From NCBI GenBank assembly GCA_004794655.1, contig SMMW01000046.1:904001-968000 (forward strand): DNA of 64,000 bases, in the 5' to 3' direction. Under the pieces are notes generated by a model. That model was not told where the DNA came from. It worked only from the letters and a program-made list of their open reading frames with translations, and did not search any database. Shown here one piece after another: positions 1 to 50,600 of the stretch; the first letter of the stretch is position 1; the number at the start of each line of letters is the position of its first letter. This DNA is from Marisa cornuarietis. Taxonomy: Eukaryota; Mollusca; Gastropoda; Architaenioglossa; Ampullariidae. The translations under genes were made by a program, and so were the position numbers.

Positions 1-370
1 GAAGAGCAGTACCATGGTCACTGTAGTTTAAATGATGACACTCATGCTCAGCGAGAAGAGGACAGTCATGTTTCATTGCTATTCTGGATTTAATATAATA
101 TTAGTGGAGAGAGGTTGATCTTGTCTGTGACAGGGTTGTTCAGTGTTCTGTAACTGTTACAAGAATGTTGATGTAACAGTGTTACAAGGAGAGTGATGTT
201 TTGTGTCTGTACCAGTATTTGGTCTAGCCATTACAAGAGTGATGATTTGTGTTGCACCAGTGTTACTAGAAGACTGATGTTTATATTTCTATATCAGGAG
301 TGTTCTGCTTGGTACAACTATTATGAGACTTGTAATGTTTGATGTTACAAGGCAAGTGGTGGTGTTGCAG
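1..370. repeat. Dynein intron end with a degenerate minisatellite
   Basis: The 3' part of a dynein intron. Between about 140 and 350 a motif of the form GTTACAAGA..TGATG recurs at irregular spacing of about 40-50 bp. It ends at the acceptor TGTTGCAG before exon 1 of this window at 371. No coding sequence is seen. Confidence 0.5.
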
Positions 371-37394
<37,024 letters not shown>

Positions 37395-37691
37395 ACAGTG
37401 AGGCAGGAAGTTCATTAATGTCTTTACAATCATTCTTGTGTAATACAAGTCAAGAGACATGATCTCCACAAGAGATAGAAGACCTTTGTCATTTTAACTA
37501 GTAGTCTGCTGTCAAAACTGGAACTCATAAAAAATACAGTGAGAACCAGTCTGTGCTGAACTTGCATTGTTTATAAAGTGATTTCCTTTCATCAAAAACT
37601 TTATCTTGGATGCATTTAATAATATTTGAATTAGTAAAGCTCTTTTCTTGGTGTGGATATAAGCTTAGTGTACTGCACATGAAAGACTCCA

Positions 37692-37697
37692 AATAAA
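37692..37697 (+). promoter_or_regulatory. DYNC1H1: Candidate poly(A) signal of the dynein gene
   Basis: AATAAA 298 nt past the stop codon, the first canonical hexamer downstream. Other hexamers occur near 38428-38441, so longer 3' UTR forms are possible. Confidence 0.55.
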
Positions 37698-37699
37698 CT

Positions 37700-40600
37700 G
37701 ATGGTCAACCATCCAAGAAACATTGATTATAAAATGCATAGTTAAAATTAAAATTGTAGATTAGGCAACAATGGCAGTCATTTGAACTTGGGAAGGAAAA
37801 CAAGACATTTACAGAAAATAAGCATGGAAAATGCTTGAGGACAATCCAATATGAAACCATGGTTTTGTCTGGAATGGCACTGGTAATTGGGTGATGTCTG
37901 GCATCTGATGGAATTCTTTTTTTAATTTTTTGGATCGGAGAAGTACTTTTAGATGACAGTTTAAAGACTGCCTTTTGAACAGCATATGTAACATAAGGGG
38001 ACTAAGTTGACTGATGTCTGAAATGATTAATATTGCTTCCATTGTACGTATCCTAAATGTGAAGGTTTCTTGATGTTAGATATCTTTTCAGGTTTTGTTT
38101 TTTTTCAGTCGTATAGTTTCATGCAAATGATTTCTTCTTGTTGAATAACTTTTATTTCCGAGAGTTGAACTAAAAGATTTCTGCAGTAATGTTGTTTGCG
38201 CTTCACATTGTGATCTTAAGGGATTTTTTATTTTATTTATCAATGCTTTCATCATTGGCTTCTACATATTAAATGACTTCATGGTCTTTGTCATGGCATT
38301 CTTGCATTAAAACTGCTTAGTAAACACTTGGCGGCCTTCTTTTAATAAATAATAATGATCATCAGGCAAGTGATGCTCATGTGAGAAATGTTCAGTCGAT
38401 ATGTTGTATGATTCCATTAAATCACAAAATAAAAAGAATAAACGTATAATTGAAGTTCAGAATATGCAAAATGTAACAGCACCTTGTTTATTCTACACAC
38501 TCAGGATTTTTTTGTCATCACATGAAATATGCAGCAGGAGATAAAGTTTAGCATAAACATAAGAACATTTGCACGGAATTTGGTCTTTGTGTAGTCTTGC
38601 TTATCCTGATAAAGATGAAAGCATGGGATAACGAGGGACTATTAACATCTTTATCATTCATGCTGAGTACACCGTCCCCTGATCTTCAAAGCATCCTATC
38701 AGCATCTGCAACTGTCATCTTTGCATAGCAAACGTGACACTGCCTCTGGTTTCAATACTAGAAAATGCTTCACGTTATCTTTGTAGCGGCACTTTCTCTA
38801 GCCCTTGCACTGCAGCAGTTCCTGTTGATTCTTCTCATCTGCTGGGCGACAGCAACAAAAAGAATGAAGTCCTTTAGTCCTTAGTCCTGGCTTGTCAATC
38901 GCCATCGTAATGTTTTGGTAATGGGAGTGGGATTGCACCATAGTGAGGGTGAGTAGGTGGCAGACAAACTTCACCACCACCTCGCACTCCTGTGGAAGGG
39001 ATTGTAATTCACCCCAGCCATGTTCCTGTTTTAGTCAACAATAATCGAGTTCCTTGATTTCTGTTTGGGTCTTCACAATAACCAGCTGAGGCTTGTGCAT
39101 ATTGGAGAGGACTGCCATGATTCTCTTGCCCACTCAACGCAGCACCTCGGTGTTCTTGCAATGCCTGAAGTCTGCACCTCCCATGTCAATCTTCATCATC
39201 GTAAAGTTTTATGGCAGATCCACTCTGTTGGTCATGAAAGTATCAACAAACCCTGTGTTGGTGGAGGTGAAGACCTCAGCAAGAAGGGAAGCAAGTAGTC
39301 AAATGGTTATAGTACTGGCTCCTGAACTCGGAAGCTGGTTTATTACTCATGTGGTGCAGGAAACTTTCCCTTCGTCAACCCAGCTGTCAGAAATGGGTAT
39401 GTGACTCCAACAAACGTTGGAAGGGACAAACAGGGAGGAAAGGAGATGGACATTGTCCTCTCAAAAAAAAAAAGTTATCACTCCTGAAATTACCTAAAAA
39501 AGGTTAGGGGATAAACTTTATCTTTCACTTGACCAGGGGCTGAATCGGTATATAGACAGCAGCCAGAGGACTTCAAGGGCTCAAAGAGACACTATACAAC
39601 CTTATGGCTTGTTGCTGAGTGCATGCTAACAACCCCACCCATGTTGCTAATCATGTATGGCAATAAAACTGAACGGAGGTCAAAATTACTTAAGACTTCT
39701 ACACCACTGTCAAATACATGTATCACCTTTTGCAGATTCAGCAGGAAGATCAAGAATATTCTGCTGTTAACAATTTATCATCTGGATGGTCACAATTCAT
39801 ATCAATTTCTATACAGCTTTGTCATTATCCTTATTTTTCATTTGCAGTATGCTCACCCAAAATTAAACTTTCATCGTTCACTGATTCTTCTGCATAGTTA
39901 TTAGAATCAGACACATCTGAACTAGTTGTCTTCCCCTTCAAAGCTGACTGGAAATTGTGATCTGATTGGTTTCCATTTAACCACCTTAAAGTACATTATC
40001 TACTTGCCATTATTTGCTACATTAGCTTCCTGAACAAATTACAGCTACAAAAATTGTTTCTTAAATTCTCCAATATAAATGCAAAACGTGCATCCTGAAA
40101 GACGATCTCACAGGAATTAAGAGACTAGCAGAAATCAAATGTCAAGGGAGGTAATCCCCTGCATGACGGCTCCCATAAGCACAAGAACCCGTGTATCTTC
40201 ACTGGTTATGTCGTCTGGTAAAATCAATTATTAATAAAATGACTGAATCCTCTGAGATGTAGTGCTTCTGAAGGCCCTTGAACATCTAATGGACTGAGTG
40301 CAACTTGTCCATGCCAATCGGCCATGTAACACACGTCTTGCCAAGACTATCCTTGAAAGGATTATAGAATGAGACAGAAAAATGGGCAGGCAATGCCCCC
40401 AAAATGGTTTTAAAAACATCAAAGTGTGGACCCAACTAGTTATCTCAACCCTTCTGTATCCAGCTGAAGAGAGACCAAGATGGTTAACTGCTTTATCTCA
40501 TATACACCTCCACTCTTAAAACAATGTAGCTTGAAGATATATTATTTTTAGTCCTGTCAAACAATACAGTGTAACACCATAAAACATTTAATCACTCTTA

Positions 40601-41360
40601 GGGTCATGATGCTCATTTGAAGGACTGTAGACACAAGCATTCTGTCCATTTGTTCTACTTTTGTGGCGTCAGAACCTGGAAGTGTGGTAGGTCGAAACCC
40701 ATGTGGCCCAGCACACTTTCCTCCAGCTGTTGAGGGGAGCCGGTCATTTTGTCACAAGACCATTTCGTTCCACACTAAAAGTCAATTCGTCATACGTATG
40801 TCCATTTCGTCACAAGACAGAAAAGTCACATCGTCACAAGCCCAATCAGCGAAGTCTCTGCATATAATAATAATAATAAGCTAGCGCGCCGTAAAGCATG
40901 CCAAATCTTATTCAAGGCTGCTTTTAATTAAACGTTCAAGATTATAAGTATCTCTAAACTGCTACAGGCTGTTTCTTTTTAATTTTGTAGAACATAAATG
41001 TCTATATTAGCATTGCAAATTACAATATAAGAAAATTCTTGACATGACATGACGATAAAGTGGACGCATGAGCTAAAATTTAATAATCAGTTAACTCGAT
41101 CAGATGATTTGTTTTGTAAGTTTCGCCATACCTACTACTGCAAACTCCTCAATACTTGTGACTGCTTGAAAAGCAGTTAAACCACGGACGTCTATACAAG
41201 TTCGCATACAAAATGTGTCACTACATTTTAACATGAGTCATGTATACAATTTATAAAAGAACAACAGCAACAGTAAACTCTTAGTCTATGCATGAACGCC
41301 GCAGAATTCAACTTGTTGTCATGTTCTAGCATGATATGTGACAGTAAACAGGCCCCAAGC
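37700..41360. other. Intergenic spacer between dynein and PPP2R3C
   Basis: About 3.7 kb with no gene that I recognise. It contains a full SINE (39300-39475), possible remains of a LINE C-terminus at about 40250-40440 (+ strand, GHVTHVLPRLSLKGL with stops) and direct repeats of TTTCGTCACAAGAC-like motifs at 40745-40840. The minus strand at 38800-39300 has a broken open frame with no family match. Confidence 0.5.
39300..39475 (+). repeat. tRNA-derived SINE, most complete copy
   Basis: A tRNA-like head with A-box-like TGGTTATAGTACTGG and B-box-like GGTTTATTACTC (39310-39355) is followed by the body AATGGGTATGTGACTCCAAC and GGAGGAAAGGAGATGGACA, then CTCTCAA and an A11 tail at 39461-39471. The body is shared with 35848-35985 and 52979-53100. 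It is a retroposon, not a working tRNA gene. Confidence 0.65.
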
Positions 41361-41608
41361 CCCGCGTGAGGACGATGCGTTTGTCTTTGTCCCTCGCATT
41401 GTTTATCGTGCTACAACCTGCACATGGCGGAGTCTCGCGCGTGCTCTCCCTTGTCAGCAATCATAGCCGCAGCCAATCAGAGAGAAGCGCTGAAAACCGC
41501 AGCCAATCAGAGAGAAGCGGCAAGTAAACTTATATCATGGCGGACCAACCGAAGTTTGTGCTCAACCAACATATAGACATTTAACGTCTGTCAGTTGACT
41601 TGTGAACA
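41360..41608 (+). promoter_or_regulatory. PPP2R3C: CpG-rich promoter of PPP2R3C with duplicated CCAAT boxes
   Basis: The stretch 41360-41520 is rich in CG dinucleotides, in contrast to its AT-rich surroundings. A 23-bp unit, CCGCAGCCAATCAGAGAGAA plus GCG, occurs twice at 41467-41489 and 41497-41519. Each copy carries a perfect CCAAT box (NF-Y type), and they lie exactly 30 bp apart. No TATA box was found. The ATG follows at 41609, so transcription probably starts around 41530-41600. Confidence 0.65.
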
Positions 41609-44600
41609 ATGACGCAGACGAAAAAGTCAAAAATGCACAATAGTGAATGGCATCAAACGTTAAAAAGATATCTCAGCAGGAAAAAAGGTCAGTCGCTGTA
41701 TTTTTGATGATAAGGTTAATGAACTTGTTGAAACTACTGCATGTCGACATTGAGACATTAAATCTGACAAACTCAACCCAAACTCTACCTTTCAGTGTTA
41801 CCCAAAACAAAAAATAGTAGCGAATAAGAACAGTAGAAGAAAAATGTAGTTATCCTAAAATATTATGAAAGTATTTAGAGTTTTAAAGAAATTTACCTTG
41901 CAAACCCCTCAAAATTAAAAGATGACAATACTCTTGTCAAAATTGTCCGTGAGAACAAAAAGACATTACAATTGGAATTTTCCTTTCGCTGCAAAGTAGA
42001 CATTGTAGGAAGAACGAAAATGCAGACTAATACATTGGACAGGCTATAATCATTCCTAAGGATCTGCTGATGACCGAATGCTGCCGGAATCAGGCAGAGG
42101 GACTTGGCAGCCTTCTGTCATCAGTAAATCCCTAGGAAGGCAACCCGTATCCTCTCTATTTCTGATCATGTGTTGGCATGTGAGTTTTCACTCTTGCGGT
42201 CTGGCCGTTGGTACGCGATGCTTGTATGCTAAACCAATCATCACTGCATCATTCATTCCATGTGCCATTTACCTGATCAACTCTACTGGCCGTGATCTTG
42301 TACTAGCCTGAGGTGACCTAAGGTCACCAACTGTGTCTACTGTTGCTAGGAGTGTGTGTGTGTATGAGAGAGAGAGAAAATATTTAAAATATTTTAACAT
42401 GGTTATGTATGTATTATCCTATGTATATCATGTATATGTATGTATTATCTCTTGTATGTCATGTGTATATATATATATATATTACTGCTAGTATGAGCAC
42501 GATCTGGAATTGCCCCTGTGGATAAATAAAGTTGTACTGTATTGTAATAAAAGAAAACTAAAAAAGTTAGGGTGTGTATCACAACTTTTCCACACCCCCT
42601 TCATAGACATAGCAATTAACATCCCAACAGTGTGCAACAAAAATTACTGAAAAATGATATAGATAAAAATTAGGGGAAAAGCATACACCATATCCTGGCT
42701 TAATTCAAATAAGTAGTGCCAAGCAACATTACTTGCTTTGACATTTGCAGTTTTGTTTTTAAATTCAGGAAGCTGATAACCAGGGGTACCAAAAACAACA
42801 ACAAAATTGTGTACAGATATCTCTTTTCAAGTGGTACATGGAATAATCATCCAGAGGGTGTCATCTGAAAAGACTAGAGAAGTGGTTGGATTGAACCCTG
42901 AGCAATTGTGCATTTATTCAGTATTTTCATGTACATGTACTTACCAAGTGTGATACTATGTATCATACTCATGGTATTATGTTAAATGTAATGCAAGCAT
43001 ACTGCCTATTCTCTGCCTACCAATTATGGTTCTGCAGCATTGCCAACTGTTTGCTTTTTCAATTCACAGCTAAGATTTCCAGCATCCTTGAGCTTTATCT
43101 TCTTTTTCCATGATGCAATTCTTAGGCTTTTCCCTTGATGAGTCTATCTGTTTCAGAGGGATTGTGTGGGTTTCTCAGTGAGGTTTTGTCATCTTTAGAT
43201 GTCAGTGAACTCAGTTTTTCTGCCCATGGACAGTTCAGCTGTGTTCAGCTTTCTTGCCGTGAGATTACTTGGTATTTGTTTCACAATGCTCCAGTGGTTT
43301 TGTTCCTTCTTACTGGTTCGTTTTTAGTGTCACTCAATCATATCTTTGCTTTTATTCAGAGTTCCACAAGGCTCGGTTATAGGACCAGTTCTGTTCATCA
43401 TATACACATAGCTGGTGTCTTCAGTCATAAAACAGCTACTACCTGCCAATCTACTCTGCTTTCTCACTACATTCCTTCTTATCTCCCTTTTTCTACAGAT
43501 GGCCATGTATCTAGTTTACTTCTATCTCACTCTCTCATTCTATTCTTTCTCTTACTATGGACCTTGGCTTTGGAATTATCTACCCTTCAGTGTCAGACAT
43601 CATCTTTCTCAGCCTTCAACTCTCACTTAAAAATGTGTTTGTTCTGAAAGTACTACTTGTAATGTGTATATTTTGTCTTGTTTAACTGATATGCTTAAGT
43701 ATTGTTTTTCATGCCTATTTGTGGGTTATTTGTTTTATCTTTTGAATGATGTGGATGACCAAATGAGTGCACCTAGTACCTGTTGAAAAGGCACCTTGTA
43801 AATGTGTAATAGATAATAAAGCTTGCCATTAAATTAATGTTAAATATTACAAACACATTTCTGAAAATTGATAGCTAACACTGTTGCAGTAAGTGTTCGC
43901 TAGAAAATCAAGCTACATGCATTTAAATAGTCTTCTGTTTGATTGAAGCAGATTTTCCTGAAAATAAATACAAAAATAAAAATGTAAAAATATGCTCAAA
44001 GAAAAAAGAACAGTGTGTTAATACAAACACTAAATATTGCTTACAGTTGATGAAAACCTGTGATACATTTTCTGTCCTGACTTTGTAGATCCCAAAAATG
44101 ATCATGAAGATGGAAATGCAGATGAAATGGATGAGTTTACACATTTTTATAAAACGTGGAAGGGACTTCCTGCCAACTTTCAAAATAAACCAAGACTGTT
44201 CTCAAAGGTAATATTTAGATATTTGTGTTAGCCTTGATAGCTCAGTTGTAGGTTCTAGAAATGGTGGTGCTTGAAAGTGAGGATACTTAAAATACACAAA
44301 TCTAGAACAGCTTTGTTAATGGGTGGAGTATGATATTAAAAGCATTAGAGTGTAAAATATTTTTGTATGACTGTGCTGTGTATTTCAAGATAATATGCCT
44401 TCATTTCTTAAATAGCCCCTTTCTGTTCTCAAAATATAAGCCTTATAATAAAGTTAATTTATATAGCACTTTACCCCACCATCAAAGGCAGGCTCAAAGC
44501 ACTTCTCACAAAATATAAACACAGAATAATAATAATGGTCTCAAAGCAAAGAGTACATTGTGTTCATGGAAGAAATAATGTCAAAAGCATGATATTCTAA

Positions 44601-47600
44601 ATTAACCTATACTCCAGCTCTACCAGTAGCTGTAACCTTCGATGATGTAACCTTATCTGTGTACATTACCAGTATCAGATCTCTTTCTGTGCGTGGTGAT
44701 GTTTGTAGGCCGGAATAAAAGGTGGTTAATCACTCTTGGAAAGTGGTCTGTAGTCAGCCTAGTCATTTAAACAAAAAAAATGTTGCAACTTGATAAGCCT
44801 TTGATCGCTTGTTGCAGAAGAGTTTTCTAAATGGTTTGTTGAATTTTAAAATTTTTTTAAAAGAAGCGTGCATGTGCACCAGCGCACACTTCAAAGAGGA
44901 CCTACATATTAAGAATTTATACAATTTTTAAGCAGTCATTAAATATTGAAAGTTAACTTTAAAGTAAACTTATTTTACTGCTGCTTCTGAATCTTTACAC
45001 ATGACTTCCTTATGCTTATTAGCCTGTTAGAGAGGCATTTATGATACTTGAGCTTTGTAGTTTGGAATGTTGCAGCTTTTGTTCTGTTAATGATTTGCTT
45101 ATGGGAGGGAGTTGTAATGTGCACTGACTCTGCTTATGACTTTATTTTCAGTTACCTTCAGAAAGAGAGCCTCTGCAACTAAAAATAAGAGAAGAATCCA
45201 GGTGAAAAATAGAAAAATTCTATCTATTTTATGAATTTAAAACTGGTCAAAGTGAATTTTTATGCATCTCACAATATGAGAGAATAAATTCTTTCCATTC
45301 AGTAGACACAAACCTTCAAACAAGCCATGAGATCATGGTAGTACTTGGATATGGTTAATTAATGTATGCTGCTAGCTCAGCCTTAGGCTGTGGCCTGGAC
45401 AGGATAAACCTATCTATGTACTAACAAGGTGACCAATTAAACCTGCTTCTCAGTACATCCACGTCTGACAGGTTGCATCTTGAAAATAAAAAGAATCTGA
45501 GTTTGTTTTGTAATAAACATCATTTGAAAAAACTAACATTGGTTGGCCCTTAAAGAATTTATATGAAACAGATGTAAGAAGCAGAATGTTAGCATTGCTT
45601 TAGATCTTGATGTACACACACCTTTACAGAATGCGCATACAGACTGACAATCGTGCACTTTTCAGTATTTCATATTTTCCCTTCTATTAAGATAGTCCTG
45701 CATTCAGAAAAAGAACAGTATAACATTGAGGCTTTCAAGGAAACTTTTAGTTGTTGTCCATAGGACAGAAGAAGACTGCATAAAGAAAAAAAAAATGTGG
45801 TATTGTCACAAAATGTTTAGAAATCATTCTTAGTGGTACCTTAACATCAGTGGGCTGCTTTTTAGTTGTTGAAGCTTTTTTTTTTCAGAGCAGTTTTTCT
45901 TCAGCGTCGCAGTAGAGAGCTGCTTGATAATGATGAATTGCAAGTATGTCTTTGTATTTTTGTTTTTTTTAAGCAGTTATTCTCACTGAGTTGTGTGCAA
46001 ATATTTTATTACTTTGGCATAATCATGTTGCTGTAAGTAGTCCTCAAGTGACTTAACAATATTTTTAGCAAATGAAGACATTCTATTTTAAAACATTTAA
46101 TATGTTTATTCTGACGTTGGGATGTTTTAGATGGTGTGTTTATATGTATTTTGATGTGGTAGAGACTGTGGTTTTTGCTGGACAACCACCATACTCCACC
46201 ACTTCATGGGGACGAACAGATGATAAGCTATGATGACTTCTTGGCTGTGAAGACGCAAGCTGGACTCAAATGCCAGTGAGTTCAGGGATTATTCTTTAGG
46301 CTTTTGTGAGAATTTCTAGTAATGTCAAGGATTCCAGTTAGATATAAGCTAGAAGATTCACAGTGCCAGCAGTGAGTGCTTGAATTATCTGGAAATACAA
46401 GTTACTAGAAGCTATTGAAATCAAAGTTTTGGTTTGCTTTGCAGGCCTTTTTTTCAGGCAACAGTATTTTGCAAGCTAGTACAGTCCGATCCTTTTGGTC
46501 GGATATCCATCATGCAGTTCTTTAATTATGTGATGCGTAAAGTGTGGCTACATCAGACACGCATAGGACTATCGCTGTATGATGTGGCAGGACTGGGCTA
46601 CCTCAAAGAATCAGTAAGAACATGACAGTTCCATTTATTGTTCATGCTGACTAAATTCAGAAATTTAGACTTGAGGTTATTTTAGAATTTTGACACATAC
46701 TATATCTTTAAAACTATTTTTGCCTTTATTGACTCGTACTCTAGCTAGAGATCTCAGTAGAGATTACAGTAGTCTTAGAAAAAATGGAAAAAGTTCAAAA
46801 TCCAAAAGTGGTGAGTGCACTTAGCTTAGGAGTGGACGAGTAGAAAGTTGCACTTGCTGTGCTATTGACGCCACAAATTACTGTCTTTATGACCACTGGG
46901 CTATGGGAATTGGGCTTTTATGTTCAGTGTAGTTAATGAACATAGTGCCCCAGGTTTAGATTTTCTCTGGGTATTAAACTCAATGCACCAGAAGGGTGAT
47001 ACTGATGCTAGCACATTATTGGTATTACAGGATCTGGAGAACTACATCCTGGAGCTTATTCCTACATTACCACAGTTGAACGGCCTGGAGCGCTCCTTCT
47101 ACTCTTTCTATGTTTGCACAGCTGTACGCAAATTTTTCTTTTTCTTGGATCCTCTTCATACGGGCCGCATAAAAATACAGGACATCTTGGCCTGCAGTTT
47201 CCTTGATGATTTATTAGAGGTGAGACAAAACACATCTACAGAATGTTTTGGGACTGGCTGTTCGCCAGTTATAGTTGTTGGGTATAGTGATTTCTGTGCA
47301 TTTGTGTGAGCATGTATATCTTACCCATCCCCCAAGAGTGGCCCGGTGGCGCAACAGTTAACACCTGTCACCAATACGGTGAAAGATGCCCGTCCTGGGT
47401 TCAGCTCTTGTTTTAGGCACGCTCTTCTTTCTCTGCATGTGGCATCTGTTTAAAGGGCTGGCTGCCTTGCTATGATATAGCCTTTCCCCCTTCCCCAGAG
47501 ACTTTCAGTAAGAGTATCTGCACTTAAGTCTCAACCCAAAAGATCTAGAATTTTTCAACTGGATAACAAACAAGAATCTTCACAAAGTGTTTTACTATGT

Positions 47601-50600
47601 TTTTAAAAGATACAAGTTGCTCACGTTTTTTAATTTAGAAGGTAAAGCAGTATTATAAAATATCAGTGTGAGTTCTTTGGCTGATGGACAAAAAATTTGT
47701 GGAACGAAGTATAAGTTTCATTTTCTAATTGAGAGTTATTGCTAAATGGCCAGCAATGAACAGACACTGCTTTTGTGTTTTCTGGACAGCTGCGTGATGA
47801 GGAGCTGTCCAAAGAACTACAGGAATCAAACTGGTTCTCAGCTCCCTCTGCACTTCGAGTGTATGGACAGTACCTCAATCTGGACAAAGACCGTAATGGA
47901 ATGCTGAGCAAACAAGAACTAGCAAGGTAAAGAGCAGACCTCAGATTCTATCTTGCTGTTAATAAATAATAATAATGTGAACTTATGACGTGCAGCATCA
48001 CAACCAAGATAGATCGCACTCTGGGCAGTCCATTAATGATAAATGAAAGTGTCATCATAATTGTATGCAAGTGAACATTACACAAATATATTTCTGAGTT
48101 TTATGTATGTTGATTAGCTCCTGCATTATTAAGCAGCAAATATGTTTACTAGTTTTTCTGAATGTTACAGTGTATTCCATTGTCAATTTAACTGTTGCAG
48201 ATAATCTATTATCCAGAAGATTTCGTTACAAATCTTGAACTGCTAGGGCTAAAACAAAGAACACTGCATACAAAATGCCTTTGTTGCAGATATGGTACTG
48301 GCACCTTAACAGATGTTTTCTTGGACAGAGTTTTTCAGGAGTGTCTTACATATGAAGGAGAAATGGTAAGAATCTTTGTAAACAAGGAGTCTCCATAGCT
48401 TTAGTCTTTTGTCAACTTAAGGTGTCTAGATGTTCAAATAGGGTTTCTGAAAAGTCGTGATGTATTTTTCTGATTTTTGAAGGTCATTTATTTATTTAAA
48501 GAGCAAAGATCAATCAGTGATATATTGCCCATTTTGTTCAATAACCTTTTGCCATCTTTCAGAGAGCTTCATTATTCCTCATTCTTAGAAGGACTGTCTT
48601 TATCGGCAAAAAAACTGAACAAGGTGTTGATTTACAGCCTCATCTGAATTGAACATTATACTGCACAAGGAGTTTTGAAGATAGCGAAACAAGTCGAAAT
48701 CTGATGCCGCAAGGCGAGCATGATGGGTTTTGCAACACATCCCATCCAAACTCCAATAACTTTTGATGGGTGATCAAACTTGTGTTTGGTCTCACGTTGT
48801 CATGACAGAACATGACTCCTATACAATTAACTAGTACTAGACATTTCTGGATGATGGATTTGTTCAAACTGTCTAATGCTGATAGTACACATTCCAGCTG
48901 ATTGTTTGGTTCCTTGGTAGGAGCTCCAAAAAACATGGCACCCTTAAAATACTACCACACTGAGAGCATAACCTTTCTGTGATGAATGTCTGCTTTCGAT
49001 GTCGTTTAAGGCACATCATCATGTAAAGACCAAGACCATTTGCACATCTCAGATGTTTATACGCGCCATCAAATGAACCTCTTTGAGTTCATGAGAAACC
49101 CAAATATCGAGCCTGTTTACATATGCCAGTTTATTCAGGTGGTTTTAAATGCTTGAACGATGTATGTTCAATGTTTCTGCAATATCTTGTGTTGTGTAAC
49201 GTGGGTTTGACTCAACCGATGCCTTCATTATGATGTCATCAACCTCAGTAGGCCTCCATGACCGAGGAGTATCCTTGAGATCAAAATCACCAGCACGCAA
49301 CTTTCTAAAATCTGGTGAAAATGCACAGCTTCCATATTCGACTTGTTGCAAAATCTCCAAAACTCAACCAAATTGCTCAATTTATTTTATTTATTTATTT
49401 TTTTTTTTAAGCTAGAACTGTCATCTGTCAAATAACATAGCATTAACATAAATGCTAATGACTACTACTTCCAAAAATGAACTAGTGTCATCTATTGCAA
49501 AAATGTGTCATGACTTTTCCGACAACCCAATATTTTACTGTGAAGCCCTCTTTGAGCCTGTTTTGAGGAGATAGCGTAGCAGTTTTTTCATAAAAAAGAA
49601 AAATTTTATTCTCTACAACAGCGATTACGTCTACTTCATGTGAACATCCAATGAAGTGTTTGTATTTCACGGATAATGTTGCCATCCTCTTTTTAAAAAA
49701 GATGTGTTGACATGCTGCAGGACTACAAGACATATCTAGACTTTGTGTTGGCCATGGAGAACAGACGAGAACCCCAGGCTTTGCGCTACCTTTTCCGCAT
49801 TCTAGACGTTCAGCATCGAGGATACCTCAATGTCTTCTCGTTTAACTTTTTCTTTCGAGTAAGATATTAAGTGTTTTCTTTTTATGCAAAAAAATACTTA
49901 ATTGCATCTCTTCAGGGGGATGGAACATTGTGTACCTATTTTAGTTATTCTCAGTTGTTATTCCTCTTATACTCCTGATCTTAACATTAGATTTAACATC
50001 ATATTTACTATTATATTTAGCATAATTTTTTGTGGTCCTGAAACAGGCAATTCAAGAACAGATGAAGCTTCATGGACAAGAACCAGTGTCTTTCCAGGAT
50101 GTAAAGGATGAGATTTTTGACATGGTCAAGCCAGGTGATCCACTGCATATTACTCTTCAGGATCTCATAAAGAGGTGAGGAAATGTCAAATTAGCTAAAG
50201 GTTTACCTACCTAGCGAAGACTGACACCAGATTTGTTTAATATTGACACATTCACAGCATGGGCTGTTTTTTGAAGGTGCTTGTATAACTAAGCATCAAG
50301 GTCTTGAATACCACTTGTAACAGCTATTATAGCCAGACTTGTGAAATGCCTGTAACATAGGCTGATGGAAGACTGAGGCTGTACTGCTAAGGAATTTAAT
50401 GAGCACTTATGTTTGGTGGAAAAGATTACATATTTTATGGGGGTACTCATTTATTTAGCAGCAATAGCGATAATTAGGTATATGTAGAATCAATTAAAAT
50501 TCTGCCCAAGGAAATTCTCATGACACTGTTGTGTTTATCATTTGTGAAGATGGCTTGCACTGTTACGCACATTATCTCTCCAAAACCATCCATCATGACA

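Noticed and set aside
38798..39300. Possible minus-strand gene remnant
   Set aside because: Fragments read like protein (TNRVDLP.NFTMMKIDMGG) but stops interrupt it and I recognise no family; left as spacer.
40230..40450. LINE C-terminus on the + strand (GHVTHVLPRLSLKGL and onward)
   Set aside because: Pattern resembles the WAGHV..R.....LL.GE end of some reverse transcriptases, but stops and weak match make it too uncertain to list as its own feature.
46920..47309. 129-codon frame suggesting a separate gene start at 46920
   Set aside because: Codons before 47031 are intronic; the conserved part begins at the acceptor at 47030 and belongs to PPP2R3C exon 7.
47339..47412. Possible tRNA gene (A- and B-box-like motifs)
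   Set aside because: No cloverleaf with acceptor-stem pairing can be drawn; the flanking body fits a SINE.
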